A DNA stretch of 64,000 nucleotides. Source: Bryum argenteum (lineage: Eukaryota > Streptophyta > Bryopsida > Bryales > Bryaceae). Made by a program: the position numbers and the translations under genes. How positions within the stretch are numbered: position 1 is the first letter of the stretch; every line of letters begins with the position of its first letter. Below, in pieces: positions 22,350 to 33,295 of this stretch. The stretch is taken from contig CM073325.1 in NCBI GenBank assembly GCA_037043015.1, positions 9,403,001 to 9,467,000 of the forward strand, written 5' to 3'. A model generated the notes under the pieces. It ran no database searches, was not told the origin of the DNA, and was given only the letters and a program-made list of their open reading frames with translations.

Positions 22350-22925
22350 GATTTGTTAGGAAATTGGATCTTTTTAACGGTTGTCAAGATAGGGCTTAGT
22401 TTCATCCAATTGATCGTGTCACAGATGCTACTATGAAGTACTCTGCCAAAGGTCAAAACGCTACCAAGAGTATCTCAAAGGCCAAACAAAATATCTCACA
22501 GGCCAAAGAGAGTATCTCATAGGCCAAACCGAGTATCTTAAAGGCCAAACTGAGTATCTCTCAAAGGAGAGAGTATCTCAAAGGCCAAACAAAGTATCTT
22601 AGAGGTGCTTACAAAGGAATTGTTAGAAATTGGATCTTTTTGAGAGATGTCAAGATTAATTGACATTTCTAGGGCTTTGTTTCACCCGATTGATCAGGTC
22701 ACATATGCTACTATAAAGTACTATGACAAGGCTCAAAAGGCTATAAGAGTACGTCAAAGGCTACCAAGAGTATTTTAAAGGGCAAAAAAAATATCTCACA
22801 ACCAAACAATATCTCAGAGCCAAATAGTATCTTGCAGACCAAACAGTATCTCGCAAAACAAATAGAGTATCTCAAAGGCCAAACAAAGTACCTTAGAAGC
22901 CAAATAAAGTACCTTATTTGGATTG
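22350..22925. repeat. Duplicated block with 20-22-bp minisatellites
   Basis: Two blocks begin with AAATTGGATCTTTTT (about 22361 and 22628), share TTGATCRKGTCACAKATGCTA, and then run into arrays of AGTATCTCAAAGGCCAAAC-type units (about 22468-22605 and 22762-22920). The whole is a roughly 270-bp tandem duplication that each time carries its own minisatellite. Non-coding. Confidence 0.75.
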
Positions 22926-23020
22926 TCAATAAGCAATAAAAAAGAATCCAGCATCTAAATTCCATTGGAAATAGGCAAACCTTCTTAAACGCACGAAAAT
23001 AGGCGTTCCTACCCTAGCCA
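22920..23020. repeat. Short dispersed repeat shared with 30445-30545
   Basis: Shared blocks: ATTGYCAATAAGC, TTCCATTGGAAATAGG, CCTTCTTAAACGCAC/CCTCCTTAACTGCAC, AAAATAGGYGTTCCTACCCT. In both places it directly follows a minisatellite-rich segment, so the two loci may be copies of one larger element. Confidence 0.65.
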
Positions 23021-23059
23021 TTCGAGCCGCGCGGAAACTGCGATGTTCATGGGAGAAAG

Positions 23060-24480
23060 AAGGATCAGGATTGATTCCTTAAATCACAATGGATTGTTTC
23101 ACGATTGTAGAATCTACAGACCTTTAAGTGTTGTTTCTAATAATTATCACTGACCTAGATGCAATAGGATTGTGTCCAGAAGAAAACTCAGGTTAGAACC
23201 AACACTAGTAGAAAATGGCACTAAAACTCTAAAAGTGACAGCCATAATGACACGTAGTGCGTGTTTTAATCGTGCTTTTATTGATATCAAAATAAATTAT
23301 TATAATTGTCACTTTTCCTTAAATTTTTACTAATTTATTAGAATGTGGTATGCTTATTACAACCACAAAAAATCTAAGAAAAAGTGACAAATATCATAAT
23401 TCATTTTGATGTTATTAAAAGCAGAATTAAAACTAGCATTGTGCGTCATTACGGTCAAGGCATTACGGCTGTCAATTTTAGTGTCATTTTCTACAAGTGC
23501 AATCTAATAAGGTTTAAATTTAAAATAAGTGATAAAGTAAGATGCGTTCAAAATGCGGCAAAAAAAATTAGCCCCTAGAGTTGAGTGTCCCAAAACAACC
23601 TCCAAATATTCTTTTCTAAAACAATTTGAATTTCTTTGTAGAATCAAGTTGTAAGATCATGTTTGAAACTATCCAATGATTACCCATACACACATCAATT
23701 TTTGTCAAATTTGGTTATATGCATCTTGAAATATATGATATAAACCTTTTAAAGTTGAAATTTGGATTTGACACTATCTTGTTACATGAATACCCCAATT
23801 CATGAAGATATGTGTTTATTTTTCACTACAATAATCATAGATGAATGTAGGATATGTAGTGTAGTGAGAGTATCTCTTTGATGCCCAAAGGGTAGAACCT
23901 CAACTCCATTAAAATGACATTATTTTGCTAAAATGGCACACCTCCATTTTCTGAAGGAAAGTCCACAAAACTACATGACACCATGAAATTTGAAGCTGAG
24001 TACAAAGTATGAATGATATTATATAAATAAGAGTGATTTTATAGAAAATGTGTGATATTAAAAAGTACACCATTGTGTAGCCATACAAATACAAGTTTCA
24101 AGGTGACAAAATGACACTTACATAGTACCTTATTTACAGAAATGAGATTGTAGTAAAAGCCCAAAACTACCATCAAACTATCCCTTCTAGTATGTTTTCT
24201 AAAAATTATGTAGACAAATAATATGATGGTACAATCTATTTCAAACTATTGAATTTGTGAACTCACCAATTTCCAAATACTTGGACTGGTCGTACTATTA
24301 TGAGATATAGTCACATTCAAATTTTCATACATTTAGTAACATCATAACGTTTATTCCTCTTATACACAATAGAAAGAAGGAATTTAAGCAAGAAAAAAAG
24401 AAAGCAAGGAGAGGAGGTGGGATAAGTAGGCATTTGAATGTTTTGCTTTGACAAGATTGTTTATAATGTGTGTATGTTAG
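23060..24480. repeat. Dispersed non-coding repeat, copy 2
   Basis: Colinear with 9600-10620 but interrupted by the CACTA MITE at 23203-23499. The 3' part (about 24170-24440) carries the shared ACTACC, ATGATGGTACAATCT and AGAAAGAAGGAATTTAAGCAAG blocks. At about 23890-23950 it also has ATTAAAATGACATTATTTTG CTAAAATGGCACACCTC, similar to 10708-10745 just upstream of the Tc1 remnant. No gene. Confidence 0.65.
23203..23499. mobile_element. CACTA-type MITE, copy 2 (297 bp)
   Basis: Clean terminal inverted repeats CACTAGTAGAAAATGGCACT and CACTTGTAGAAAATGACACT, with the 3-bp target duplication CAA (23200-23202, 23500-23502). The CACTA terminus and 3-bp duplication identify the superfamily. Related to 19292-19572. 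Confidence 0.9.
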
Positions 24481-24913
24481 ATGATATGGCCAATGATGGT
24501 TAGTTTGTGTAGATCAATATATTAGAGATTATTTCTCATAATTTTAAAAAATATTCACTCTCAAAGTTAATACGTGCAAATGGGATAACTGATGGAGTAA
24601 GTTCGATTAATAGCATGATGAAATTATGAGGTAAAAAAACTTAAATCTCTTCCAAACATGAAAGTTAGTGAGAGGCAACCTAGTGAGAGGCAATAGACTT
24701 TTGAGCAGTAGAAGTTGTGGTCAATTTAACAAAAAATCAACGCTGTCAACAAATTATGTCATTTTCGTCATGTTGATTTGGTCACATCTCAACATTATTC
24801 TCTTAATAATTTTCAACCATTACCAAAGTACACCACGGATGCAAAATTTTGATGACTGTACCCCTACAATAGATAGTACGTGATGACACGAAATGCCCCG
24901 TCTTTTTTTATGA

Positions 24914-24991
24914 GCTCTAATTGCAATATGTTGACTTACATTCTAATTGCAATATGTCGACTTACATTCTAATTGTAGTATGTCGACTTAC
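24914..24991. repeat. 26-bp tandem repeat, three copies
   Basis: Three adjacent units of the form CTAATTGCAATATGTCGACT TACATT, with one or two substitutions each. Non-coding. Confidence 0.9.
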
Positions 24992-25321
24992 ATTTTTGTG
25001 TGACGTGGATTTACTAGAAGTCTTACCTGAACTTTTATTCTCAACTTCTTGACAAAGATAACCGTAATTATTGCATGACAAATTACTTTGGGGTAAGTTT
25101 TTGATCAATGACACATGGCTATATTTTTGAAAATAGCTTTTGCTCCTTTGGACATGTGTTGTGGATATAGTGGGCATGTATTGTGCAGAGAGTGAGTTGA
25201 CAAACAAAGGCACTCATGTCATTGCAAAACTTGCATTTTGGATAGGTGGTAGTAAATGAATGAGTCACAAAGTGGCAATAGACTTTTTCATGTCCTAGAC
25301 GTCTTGCCCCAACTCAAGCGT

Positions 25322-25399
25322 CTCATTGCATATGGTTGAAACAATTCAAGGAGTGCAAGTCTCATTGCATATGGTTGAGACAATTCAAGGAGTGCAAGG
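25322..25399. repeat. 39-bp tandem duplication
   Basis: Two near-identical copies starting CTCATTGCATATGGTTGA and ending GGAGTGCAAG. The unit is a multiple of three, so a short frame runs through it, but no protein is recognised. Confidence 0.88.
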
Positions 25400-25597
25400 G
25401 GTTCGCCTTTTGAAAGGCCATGGAAAGAAGAGGGCAGTATCCCCTTTCCATTCTGTACTATACACACACACTAACATATATCACCTTTCAAAAAGATTCA
25501 ACACATGGCAATTCCTGATTAACAAAGAGGTGCACAAATTTGAGAGGAAGCTATGAACAAATACAGGTGATTAGACGTACTAAAACCCGAGAATGAT

Positions 25598-25630
25598 ACT
25601 CCCTGCGTCCCAGTATAATTGTCCAGTAGG
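25598..25630. repeat. Possible single Stowaway-type terminal repeat
   Basis: ACTCCCTGCGTCCCAGTATA resembles the CTCCCTCCGTCCC terminus of Stowaway (Tc1/mariner) MITEs. No inverted partner was found nearby, so it is either a truncated element or chance. Confidence 0.3.
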
Positions 25631-26212
25631 TTCTCTCACATCTACCTCTTCAGTGTAAGAGAAAATTACGATTCCATTTCCTTACTTTCTTTTCTTAATG
25701 TAAAGACGGTGTGAAATCTCAGCACCTAAACCTCATCACAAATAGGCTAAATGCCCAATACAAAAGGTGTTCTTCTCTTCCGTTGGGAATTTCAACAACT
25801 ACCAAACCTAAAAGTTGAATCATAAAATCAAAACATGAGTAATTGAGTACAAAAACCTGCCAAACAGTCACCCAAATAGTGGTTTAAACTGCCCACTTTA
25901 AGATTGCATAAAGAAAAATAACATAAATACACACCCTCCAAAAACCTCTACATATTGGATGGAAATGCTTGATGAAAATGTAAACAATATTCTCACAGTA
26001 GTCAAGCTCATTACTAACATCCCATTACAGCCCCCATTACAACCACCTACTAATCCACCTCTGAACCTGATTTTTCATATCTGACAACATTTACAGAAAC
26101 CTACTTTTATCATCATAATCTCTAAACTCTCTCACACCGACTCACTCACTCACTCACTCAAACTGTCGATGATCGATCGAAGAAGGAAAGTTCGTGATTG
26201 ATTGATCGATCA

Positions 26213-29200
26213 TTAGTAACGATCATACGAGCCATAGTTGGATCGAAGGACAGGCACTCGGCGACGACCTGATAGCATCTCCTTCATGCGGGCCAGTTGG
26301 AGCACAAGTTGACCTATCTTCTGCAAATCCATCCGTTACAATGCCACAGGCTTCATCAATATCAGCTCGTTACTTCGATAGTATCATGCAGGTGGGTCCT
26401 TACAGCATCATGTATGAAGCAAAATCATAGGCTAGCTTAGTCATATGCTTTCGAAGAATCTGTGACAAAGTACGATATTGCATTGAGGACTGAAAACGAA
26501 CGCATGATCAAGTAGCTTTCAATGAATAAAGAATCTCTCGTTGCGATTCTTCAGATGAAAAGATTACGGGACTTCACCGACAGTCTTTATACTCCGGAGA
26601 GTATATTGGTGAGCACTCTAAATTGTAGATATGTACCCACATTCAATGATATCAGCCTATCGTTACATCAGAAGCCTACCCTACGAGAGTTAATGATACC
26701 TTTTTCGAAAGGTCAAAAGCCATGACTTAATGGAAGGTATGTGATTGATCCCTCACTCATGATTCTTGGGCAAGGATGATGAGATTTCACTAGCAGACAC
26801 TTACTTGAGAGAGAAGCAAAATAATAACACACTCTGTCAAAACTCCGGACCCAAAAACGATAAGAACAGCCTATTGATACATCGACATCAGCACATGATT
26901 GGCTATCAAAGACTATCACGTTATTACTAAGAAAATGGTGAGGGTAACGCCAGAAGAATTATGCGATTGCGGATTGATTCTCGTCATTCAAATCATGCTA
27001 ATGATTTGCTGAAATCCTTGCTTCAGTAGTAAAGGAGAAGGTTTCATTGTTAGGTGAGAGAATAAAGGGCAGTACCTCTTCTTTGAGGTGGAGACGAAGC
27101 CGAAGCTGCTGATTCTGACGACGCTCGTATTGCCATCGATGACCAAGAATGACGAGCCCCATCACAGCTGCAGCTAAAGCGATGGACCAGTACGTATTGG
27201 CTTGCCGATTATGCACACCCCGTAACGCTGATTGCTTGTTCCACCAAATCTCTGCAGCTCGCTCCTGACTCAGTGCAGAGTCTTCCAGTGGAACCCCCAG
27301 CTTGTCCATATCAGCTGCAGGGCGCACCACATCCACAAAACTAAGTCATAATACAAGTTTCATGCTCCACAACAGAGTCAGCCGCGACTTTCAAGATCAT
27401 AAATGGAGCATTAACAAGCACATTTGCTCCATTTCAAGCATTCGATGTGAAGTTGTTCCAAATCTGTATTTGAAATTTTCACACACCATCTTCGATCGTG
27501 GATATCTCCACATGCATCATGAAAAAGGAATCACTTCGTAATGGTAGTTACGAGTTTATATCTGTTTGAGGAACACCATCTTAGATCACAAGGTTTATGA
27601 AAAGAACCTCTTCGTGTTATGGACTAGGAGTATTTATCTGTTGGAGAAACTCTTTAAACTATGTTAGATTACGAAAAACCTCCGCATGGATAATGTAAAC
27701 GAACCTCTTCTTGGAAAGCTACTGAAAGGGTCGGGTTTTGGTAGAAGTACAGAATGGGACTTTTACCTGAGAAAGAGTTGGGAGAAACGAAAGTGGAATG
27801 AACGAGTAGCATGTCATGCTCCACACTGGCTAAAGTATCCGGGTCGACTTCACGCTGAGACGCGGCATCAGCTACGATCTCATCAGACAGGTTCAGCCGG
27901 AAGGAATTATCCCGACTCACGATGGTCGGAGAGAATGGAGCCGACACACAGGAGCCTAGCAGTGGACCCACTTGCTGGGCGTAGGGTTCCAGCCCATCCT
28001 TGATCTCATGAGAATGACCGTCTGAGTTGCTTGTGCTACTCCCAAGTCCACTGCCCTCGTACTCCAATAGCTCACGCCCTGGGGAACAATCACAAATCTA
28101 AGCCAAACACAAAAACAGAATGCAAATAAAACGGTGGGTTATAATGGAGAGAATACGGACCTGGGGATCGGGGCTCCATCCAGTCCAACTTCGACAACTC
28201 ATGGCAACTCTCCGAAACGAGAATTCCACGAGAGAAGTCGATTTCTTCCACCTGCTTACTCGGAGGTGGATCCTCCATTGCATAAGTTGCAACATCTTCC
28301 ACAGGTTTCTGCGGCTCAATGCCAACCTCCGAGGAAGCGAAGTAGCCCGAGTGTACGTGTTTCAATGGCTCCAGGGTAACCTCCGGGGTTGCGAAGTAAT
28401 CGGAGCGCACGTTTGCATCCACAGCCCCTACAGCAAACAACATCTCGTGTTACAAAGCACCTGACCTTCTCATACAAGCTAACCTCCCGTACTCTGACGT
28501 TCTTTTGCAAAGGGTCCTTGAGGTTGAGAGATGGCTGACCTCCATCAGCAGCAGAGGGGGCATCAGCTGAACTAGATGCCGTGAAAGACTGGTGAGCCGA
28601 GAGTGCCCCCGTCACAAGCTCCCAATCGCTGCCGCTGCTCGATTTTGTCACACCCGGTTTCCGCTCTGTACCAACAAAAACGGCCAAGAGAATGAATGGC
28701 AACCACACCCTAACCTTCTCACAAATAACCCTACTTGTTCCACTTCATGGAGTTTGTAATTCCAAACAAAACATCGTACAACCGATACCAACAAGCTGAA
28801 GAAAATGGGTGAGCACAGGAAGAAACCCTCCATAGCTAGATCCAATTCAACAACAACAAACAACTTCACCTGAGAGCAAACAAACTGTGAGATAAAACTC
28901 ATTCGCAACCTCAACACCACAAAAAAAACGAATTCTTCATCAACCAGGCTCTTCAAAGAACCAAACTGGAGAGCGGAAGAAGACTCATCAAGCTAAGCTC
29001 AAGGGAATGGAATGAAACTCAGATCCCGCAGCACGAAAAAAACCCTACGCTTCGGTTCACCTCAAACAATTCCCCATGTCATCATTCGCAATTAGTCGGT
29101 GAGAAAATTTTGGGGTTAAAGAGCTACAAACCCTAACAAAAAACGCCAAGAAAGCAACCCAAAAAACAAAACCAACCTGGAGACGATCGAGGCTCCACAC

Positions 29201-29507
29201 CACCACCACCACCGCTTTCTACAAGAGGCCGATTACCGGAATCGCCAACGCCAGCAGCAGAAACAGCAGTTTCTACCAACACACGAACAACCCCAAATTC
29301 AACAAAACTCAAATCTTGTGTTACAAGTAACCTGGAATCTCATCATCTCCCACAAACCACAAAAAGGACTGCTCGCGTACCTCCATCGGCAGCAGCAGCA
29401 GCAGGGGCAGCAGGTGGGGTTGGATTTGCAGGAGGAGAAGAAGAGCGGGAAGGCGGAAGAGACTCCGTGACGAGCTCCCAATCGTTGCTGCTGCTTGTAT
29501 CACTCAT
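26213..29507 (-). CDS. ATG8-interacting (ATI)-like selective autophagy receptor
   Basis: ATI1/ATI2-type membrane protein that links ER or plastid cargo to ATG8. Minus-strand exons: 29507-29381, 29272-29177, 28665-28484, about 28443-28161, 28078-27767, 27314-27076 and 26320-26213. All phases agree; the 3/4 junction is the least certain because its intron would be very short. Total about 448 residues, longer than the roughly 270 of the Arabidopsis proteins. The N-terminus has NDWELVT, an ATG8-interacting motif (W-x-x-V/L). The third exon has a second one, SDWELVT. The rest is low-complexity and acidic until HSTFVSPNS, then IWWNKQSALRG and one membrane helix (TYWSIALAAAVMGLVILGHRW), RWQYERRQNQQL and a basic tail ending NYGSYDRY. 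The two AIM exons look like an exon duplication. Confidence 0.82.
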
Positions 29508-30097
29508 GTTTGCTGCTTGTGTTTTGCCACTCAATTGTGATTGTTTTGCAGGGATTGGAGTGGCGATGGCGGAGGAGGAGTGTGAGGAGGATTCAGGAGC
29601 TTCTCTACTAAGACACTGATGACGAGAAGGAAGAAAGAAAGAGAAGTGAGGAGTAGGGAAGTCAGTCTGATGGCAATACACTCAACCGGCCAAGGCAAGG
29701 CCAGGCCAGGGCAGCCAGGCCAGGGGGGGCTAGAATTAGTGGGGTGCTGTTCCGTGATGACAAGGTGGAGCCTTCATTATCTGGTTATGTGGCCTCCTCC
29801 TTTAAAGTCTCTCGTCTCCTGCTCTTCCTCCTCGAAAGTGGTAACTTTTCCTCAGACAAGATCTGACTTTTCAAGGAATTAGTGTAGAGCATCATTCTTT
29901 ATTTTGGTTTTAGTGTGTGCCAACTCTTCGCACCTTCGGTGAAGAGTTATGCTAGGAGTACCATATTCCTGTGCCCTTCCCAAAAGCACTCCTTGTAATT
30001 GCATGCATCCACAAGCAATCCCTAACCTATTAGTGTGTACACAAGAATTCATTTCTCAAACAAATCCAACAAGATGATGTGATAAAGTTTTAACAAA

Positions 30098-30250
30098 TCA
30101 ATCCCTGCAAGTAATCCCTGTAAACAATCCCTGCAAGTAATCCCTGCAAACAATCCCTGCAAGTAATCCCTGCACGTAATCCCTGCAAACAATCCCTCTA
30201 AACAGTCTCTGCAAACAATCCCAGCAATAATCCCTGCAATCAATCCCCGA
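30098..30250. repeat. 11-12-bp minisatellite
   Basis: About a dozen units of YAATCCCTGCAA with small variations. The minus strand reads as GIxCRDCLQG repeats, a low-complexity artefact. It lies downstream of a shared spacer and upstream of the dispersed repeat at 30445-30545. Confidence 0.9.
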
Positions 30251-30259
30251 AGATAAATC

Positions 30260-31820
30260 CAAAAAGATGGCATTGAGGCACCCATTGATTGGCGCTAGCC
30301 ACCTAAAGGTGAGTTGTTCTCATGCACGCTTTTAGGTGCACATATATAGGTATTTAGACGCATACCTCCTAAATTTGGAAGATTCATGACATATTTATAA
30401 AGAGATGAAAAAAATATAATTTCAGTTATGTTCCCCTTTTTTATATATAGATTGCCAATAAGCTAGTAAAAAAAATTGACCTCTAAGTTTCATTGGAAAT
30501 AGGTATACCTCCTTAACTGCACCAAAATAGGTGTTCCTACCCTATATCATGGTGTGAGGGGTTCAAGTGGAATCTTTTCTTTAGGTTGGTCTCACCTCTT
30601 TGATTTGAAGCCAATTTAGACATTTGTGCTAAATGTTATGATTATGTCCGTTTGTGGATGGTTTTGAATTGGTGTGATTGGTTGTTGGAGAAGATGGGTA
30701 TCGATAGAAATGCAGATAAGGATAAAGTTAGAGACACAAGTATAAGTGTAGATATGAATTTTGATGTGGATGTTCTATGTATATTACACACAAATAGATT
30801 ATCTTATAAACATTTGTAGAGAGTAGCCACATACATGGAGGTACAAGCCCCCACATTAATATGCCCTTATTGTAGGGAACCTAAACTTGAGCCCCCCCAC
30901 ATAAATGGACACCCCACATTCTTACTCGGATAAAGATTTCCTTGATATTGCATGTTCATCTTATGTACATGTAGTAGGACAAATGACTATAGATATAATT
31001 ATTATAGTCATTTTTAAAATTTGTAGTTTTATTAGTGAGTGCTTTAAAATACCACTGAAATAGACAAACTTTGTATTTTCTACTATAAACAAGACCGTAT
31101 GGTTGGACTTCTCAAATCAATAGAAACTTTGTAATTTATTGTTCATGAAAAATAGTAACTCACTCATTCCATCACAGACTCCAAGAATAGTGAACTCCTT
31201 AACCCATAAAGACGAAGTCGACCACATTGCGGTCAATTTGTTTCAAAATGGTACGTCGCTTTTGCAAAACTAAAACTATGACTCAATATATCTCAAGATC
31301 CATACAATGAAATTTGATAAATACCGGTGAATAATCTGATTAGAAAGTTATAAACAAGACCCTACAATTGGATTTCTCAAAACAGTTCCAAAAAACATTT
31401 GTCCGCGGATTTCATATATGACTGTCTATAGGTGCATTGCAGAGCTTTTCCTTTGGTTAAATGCACAGAAATAGATGCTTCCACCATATTGACAGCCACA
31501 TACTACAAAGATACTACAATGAATGTCAATATTAGTGATTATTAATGCCCTAACATACTAAACAATCGAAGGTCTGATACACAAGTTCTTCGATACGAAA
31601 GAATGAAATGTATAGCGATCAATCAACTTATCATAGCATGAAGAGGTTCAAAAGTTTATTTAAGCCTTCTCAATGCGAACCTCAAGTGTAAAGTTAACTA
31701 CCGTAAACATCTGATCATATTCTTGAGACTGTAATTTACATGCACAACAAGCTCATCAGGTACTGTAGTGCTGAAATCATTCAACAACCGCATTCCAATG
31801 AATCAGGGTCAAAAGTGCAT
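30260..31820. other. Gene-free spacer
   Basis: Contains the 100-bp dispersed repeat at about 30445-30545 (see 22920-23020). Otherwise AT-rich DNA with stop-rich frames. No gene, RNA or element end was recognised. Confidence 0.55.
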
Positions 31821-31824
31821 ATAA

Positions 31825-32210
31825 GGTAGAGATACCCAAAACCACCAACATAAGAAAATTCTCCTATTTAAAGCTGGTCTATTTATACTCTGTAATTTTC
31901 TGGGGGTGGCAAAATAGTTTTTAGGAAGGTTTGTAATTTTTTTGTAATTTTTTGTAAAACACATGAATTAATACAAATTTTCAAACAATAAAGTACTGCA
32001 GGACCCGTAATCAACCTATAGGGTATGCAAAAACCACACCATGTGGTACTAAGTTTCACTCATGATGATACCCAAAACCACCAGCTTTTTGAGTGTTCTG
32101 ATTGGTCAGTTTGAATTGTGCAATTGGTGGTTCTAGGTCTCGACTGTGTTGGCCAAAGAAAGGTCTACAGGACAGAAGTGGGGTGGGTGGTGGTAATGGG
32201 TATCTCTACC
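31825..32210. mobile_element. Putative 386-bp MITE
   Basis: Inverted termini: left GGTAGAGATACCCAAAACCA and right (reverse complement) GGTAGAGATACCCATTACCA. Both continue into CCA. The element is flanked by ATAA on both sides (31821-31824, 32211-32214). A third direct copy of GATACCCAAAACCACCA lies inside at about 32068. No transposase. The superfamily is undetermined. Confidence 0.7.
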
Positions 32211-33295
32211 ATAACGCTTCATCACAATGTACACAAATGGAACATTTCCGGGTGGACGGTTTTGGAGAGCCTACCGATTCAACTTCAAAAACATACAAGA
32301 ATCGTGACTAATTCAAAAGCTCACAATTTTCGATTCCACTTGAATTGGTCACCCACAAGCTGTCAATTAACTGAAATTGATTCCTTATCCGCAGCCAATC
32401 CCCATTTCTCCTACCCTGCGAACACGCTAATACGAATAGTACGAGGAGATTGTGCACGATTATCGATTTAGTGTAGCTTTATTCCTGAACTGTATCTGTG
32501 GATAGATACTTTTCATTTTGTGCAGATACTAGGAACCAATTGAGAGCAATTTGGTGAAATTTGTGTAGTAAATACCCAAATGCAAAACAACACAGACTGC
32601 AATTCCAACAAAAAAGTATCGCAACTGTATTTTCATTGCATCTACATCAGGGTTACAGTAGGCTTATTGAACATTACATTTGTCTCAAGGTTTCAAACTG
32701 TCGGAGCAAAATGCTCGCTGTACAATTCTGTCGCAAGATACTTCTCAGTAAGTAGTCCTAGAAGGTGGTGGTGCGACCGAGTATGTCGTCGTGTTCGGAT
32801 CTTCATAGCCATAGTCATGACCTGCATTTCAACTCAAAGTATCCTTTCATCAATCCCAAGGCACACGAGTAACACAAAAACGCTTAAAAAGTTGTACATG
32901 CAACGAGTATCTCCTACCGATCTCGTGAATAATGTGGTGAAAGCAAGCAAATGATTAACGAAATGAAAACGAAAAATAACACAGATCACCTCAAAACATC
33001 CAACATCCAATGATTTACTACTTGATGACTCAAACTTCGAACACCATACGTTATCTTCGAGCCACATGAATATGCTTCGTATCATTACCCTATAAGGCCA
33101 ACCTATTATACACCAATTGAATGAAGGATAAACTAAAAGAGGTTCCTTCAAGAGGTTCAGAAAATAGAATGAAGATGTTAGAGAATTGAACATTAGAGGT
33201 AAGTATGGAGTTATACTAAATTAGAGGATGTTACGAAGAAGTAGGGAAGACTTTGTTGTTTGGACAGGACTGGTACTCAATAAACGATATCCTAC
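32211..33295. other. Spacer 3' of the LEA-like gene
   Basis: Open frames here are short, unlike known proteins and not supported by splice logic. The part nearest 33296 is probably 3' UTR of the minus-strand gene. Confidence 0.45.

Larger units (their letters stand above)
19146..22350. other. Gene-free AT-rich DNA
   Basis: No coding region is supported. It contains a CACTA-type MITE (19292-19572) and an (AT) microsatellite (20049-20073). A more GC-rich patch at about 20680-20780 has no recognisable frame or RNA structure. Otherwise nothing was identified. Confidence 0.6.
24480..26212. other. Gene-free spacer with short tandem repeats
   Basis: No gene is supported. It holds two small tandem repeats (24914-24991, 25322-25399) and a possible Stowaway-type end near 25599. 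The stretch nearest 26213 is the 3' flank of the ATI-like gene. Confidence 0.5.

Noticed and set aside
22741-22965. Phe/Tyr-rich minus-strand frame resembling a membrane protein
   Set aside because: It reads through the 20-22-bp minisatellite; the hydrophobic pattern is a by-product of the repeat.
30049-30285. Minus-strand frame with GIxCRDCLQG repeats
   Set aside because: A translation of the 11-12-bp minisatellite, not a cysteine-rich protein.
32834-33193. Minus-strand open frame of 119 codons as a gene
   Set aside because: No recognisable domain, AT-rich composition, and it lies in the 3' flank of the LEA-like gene.
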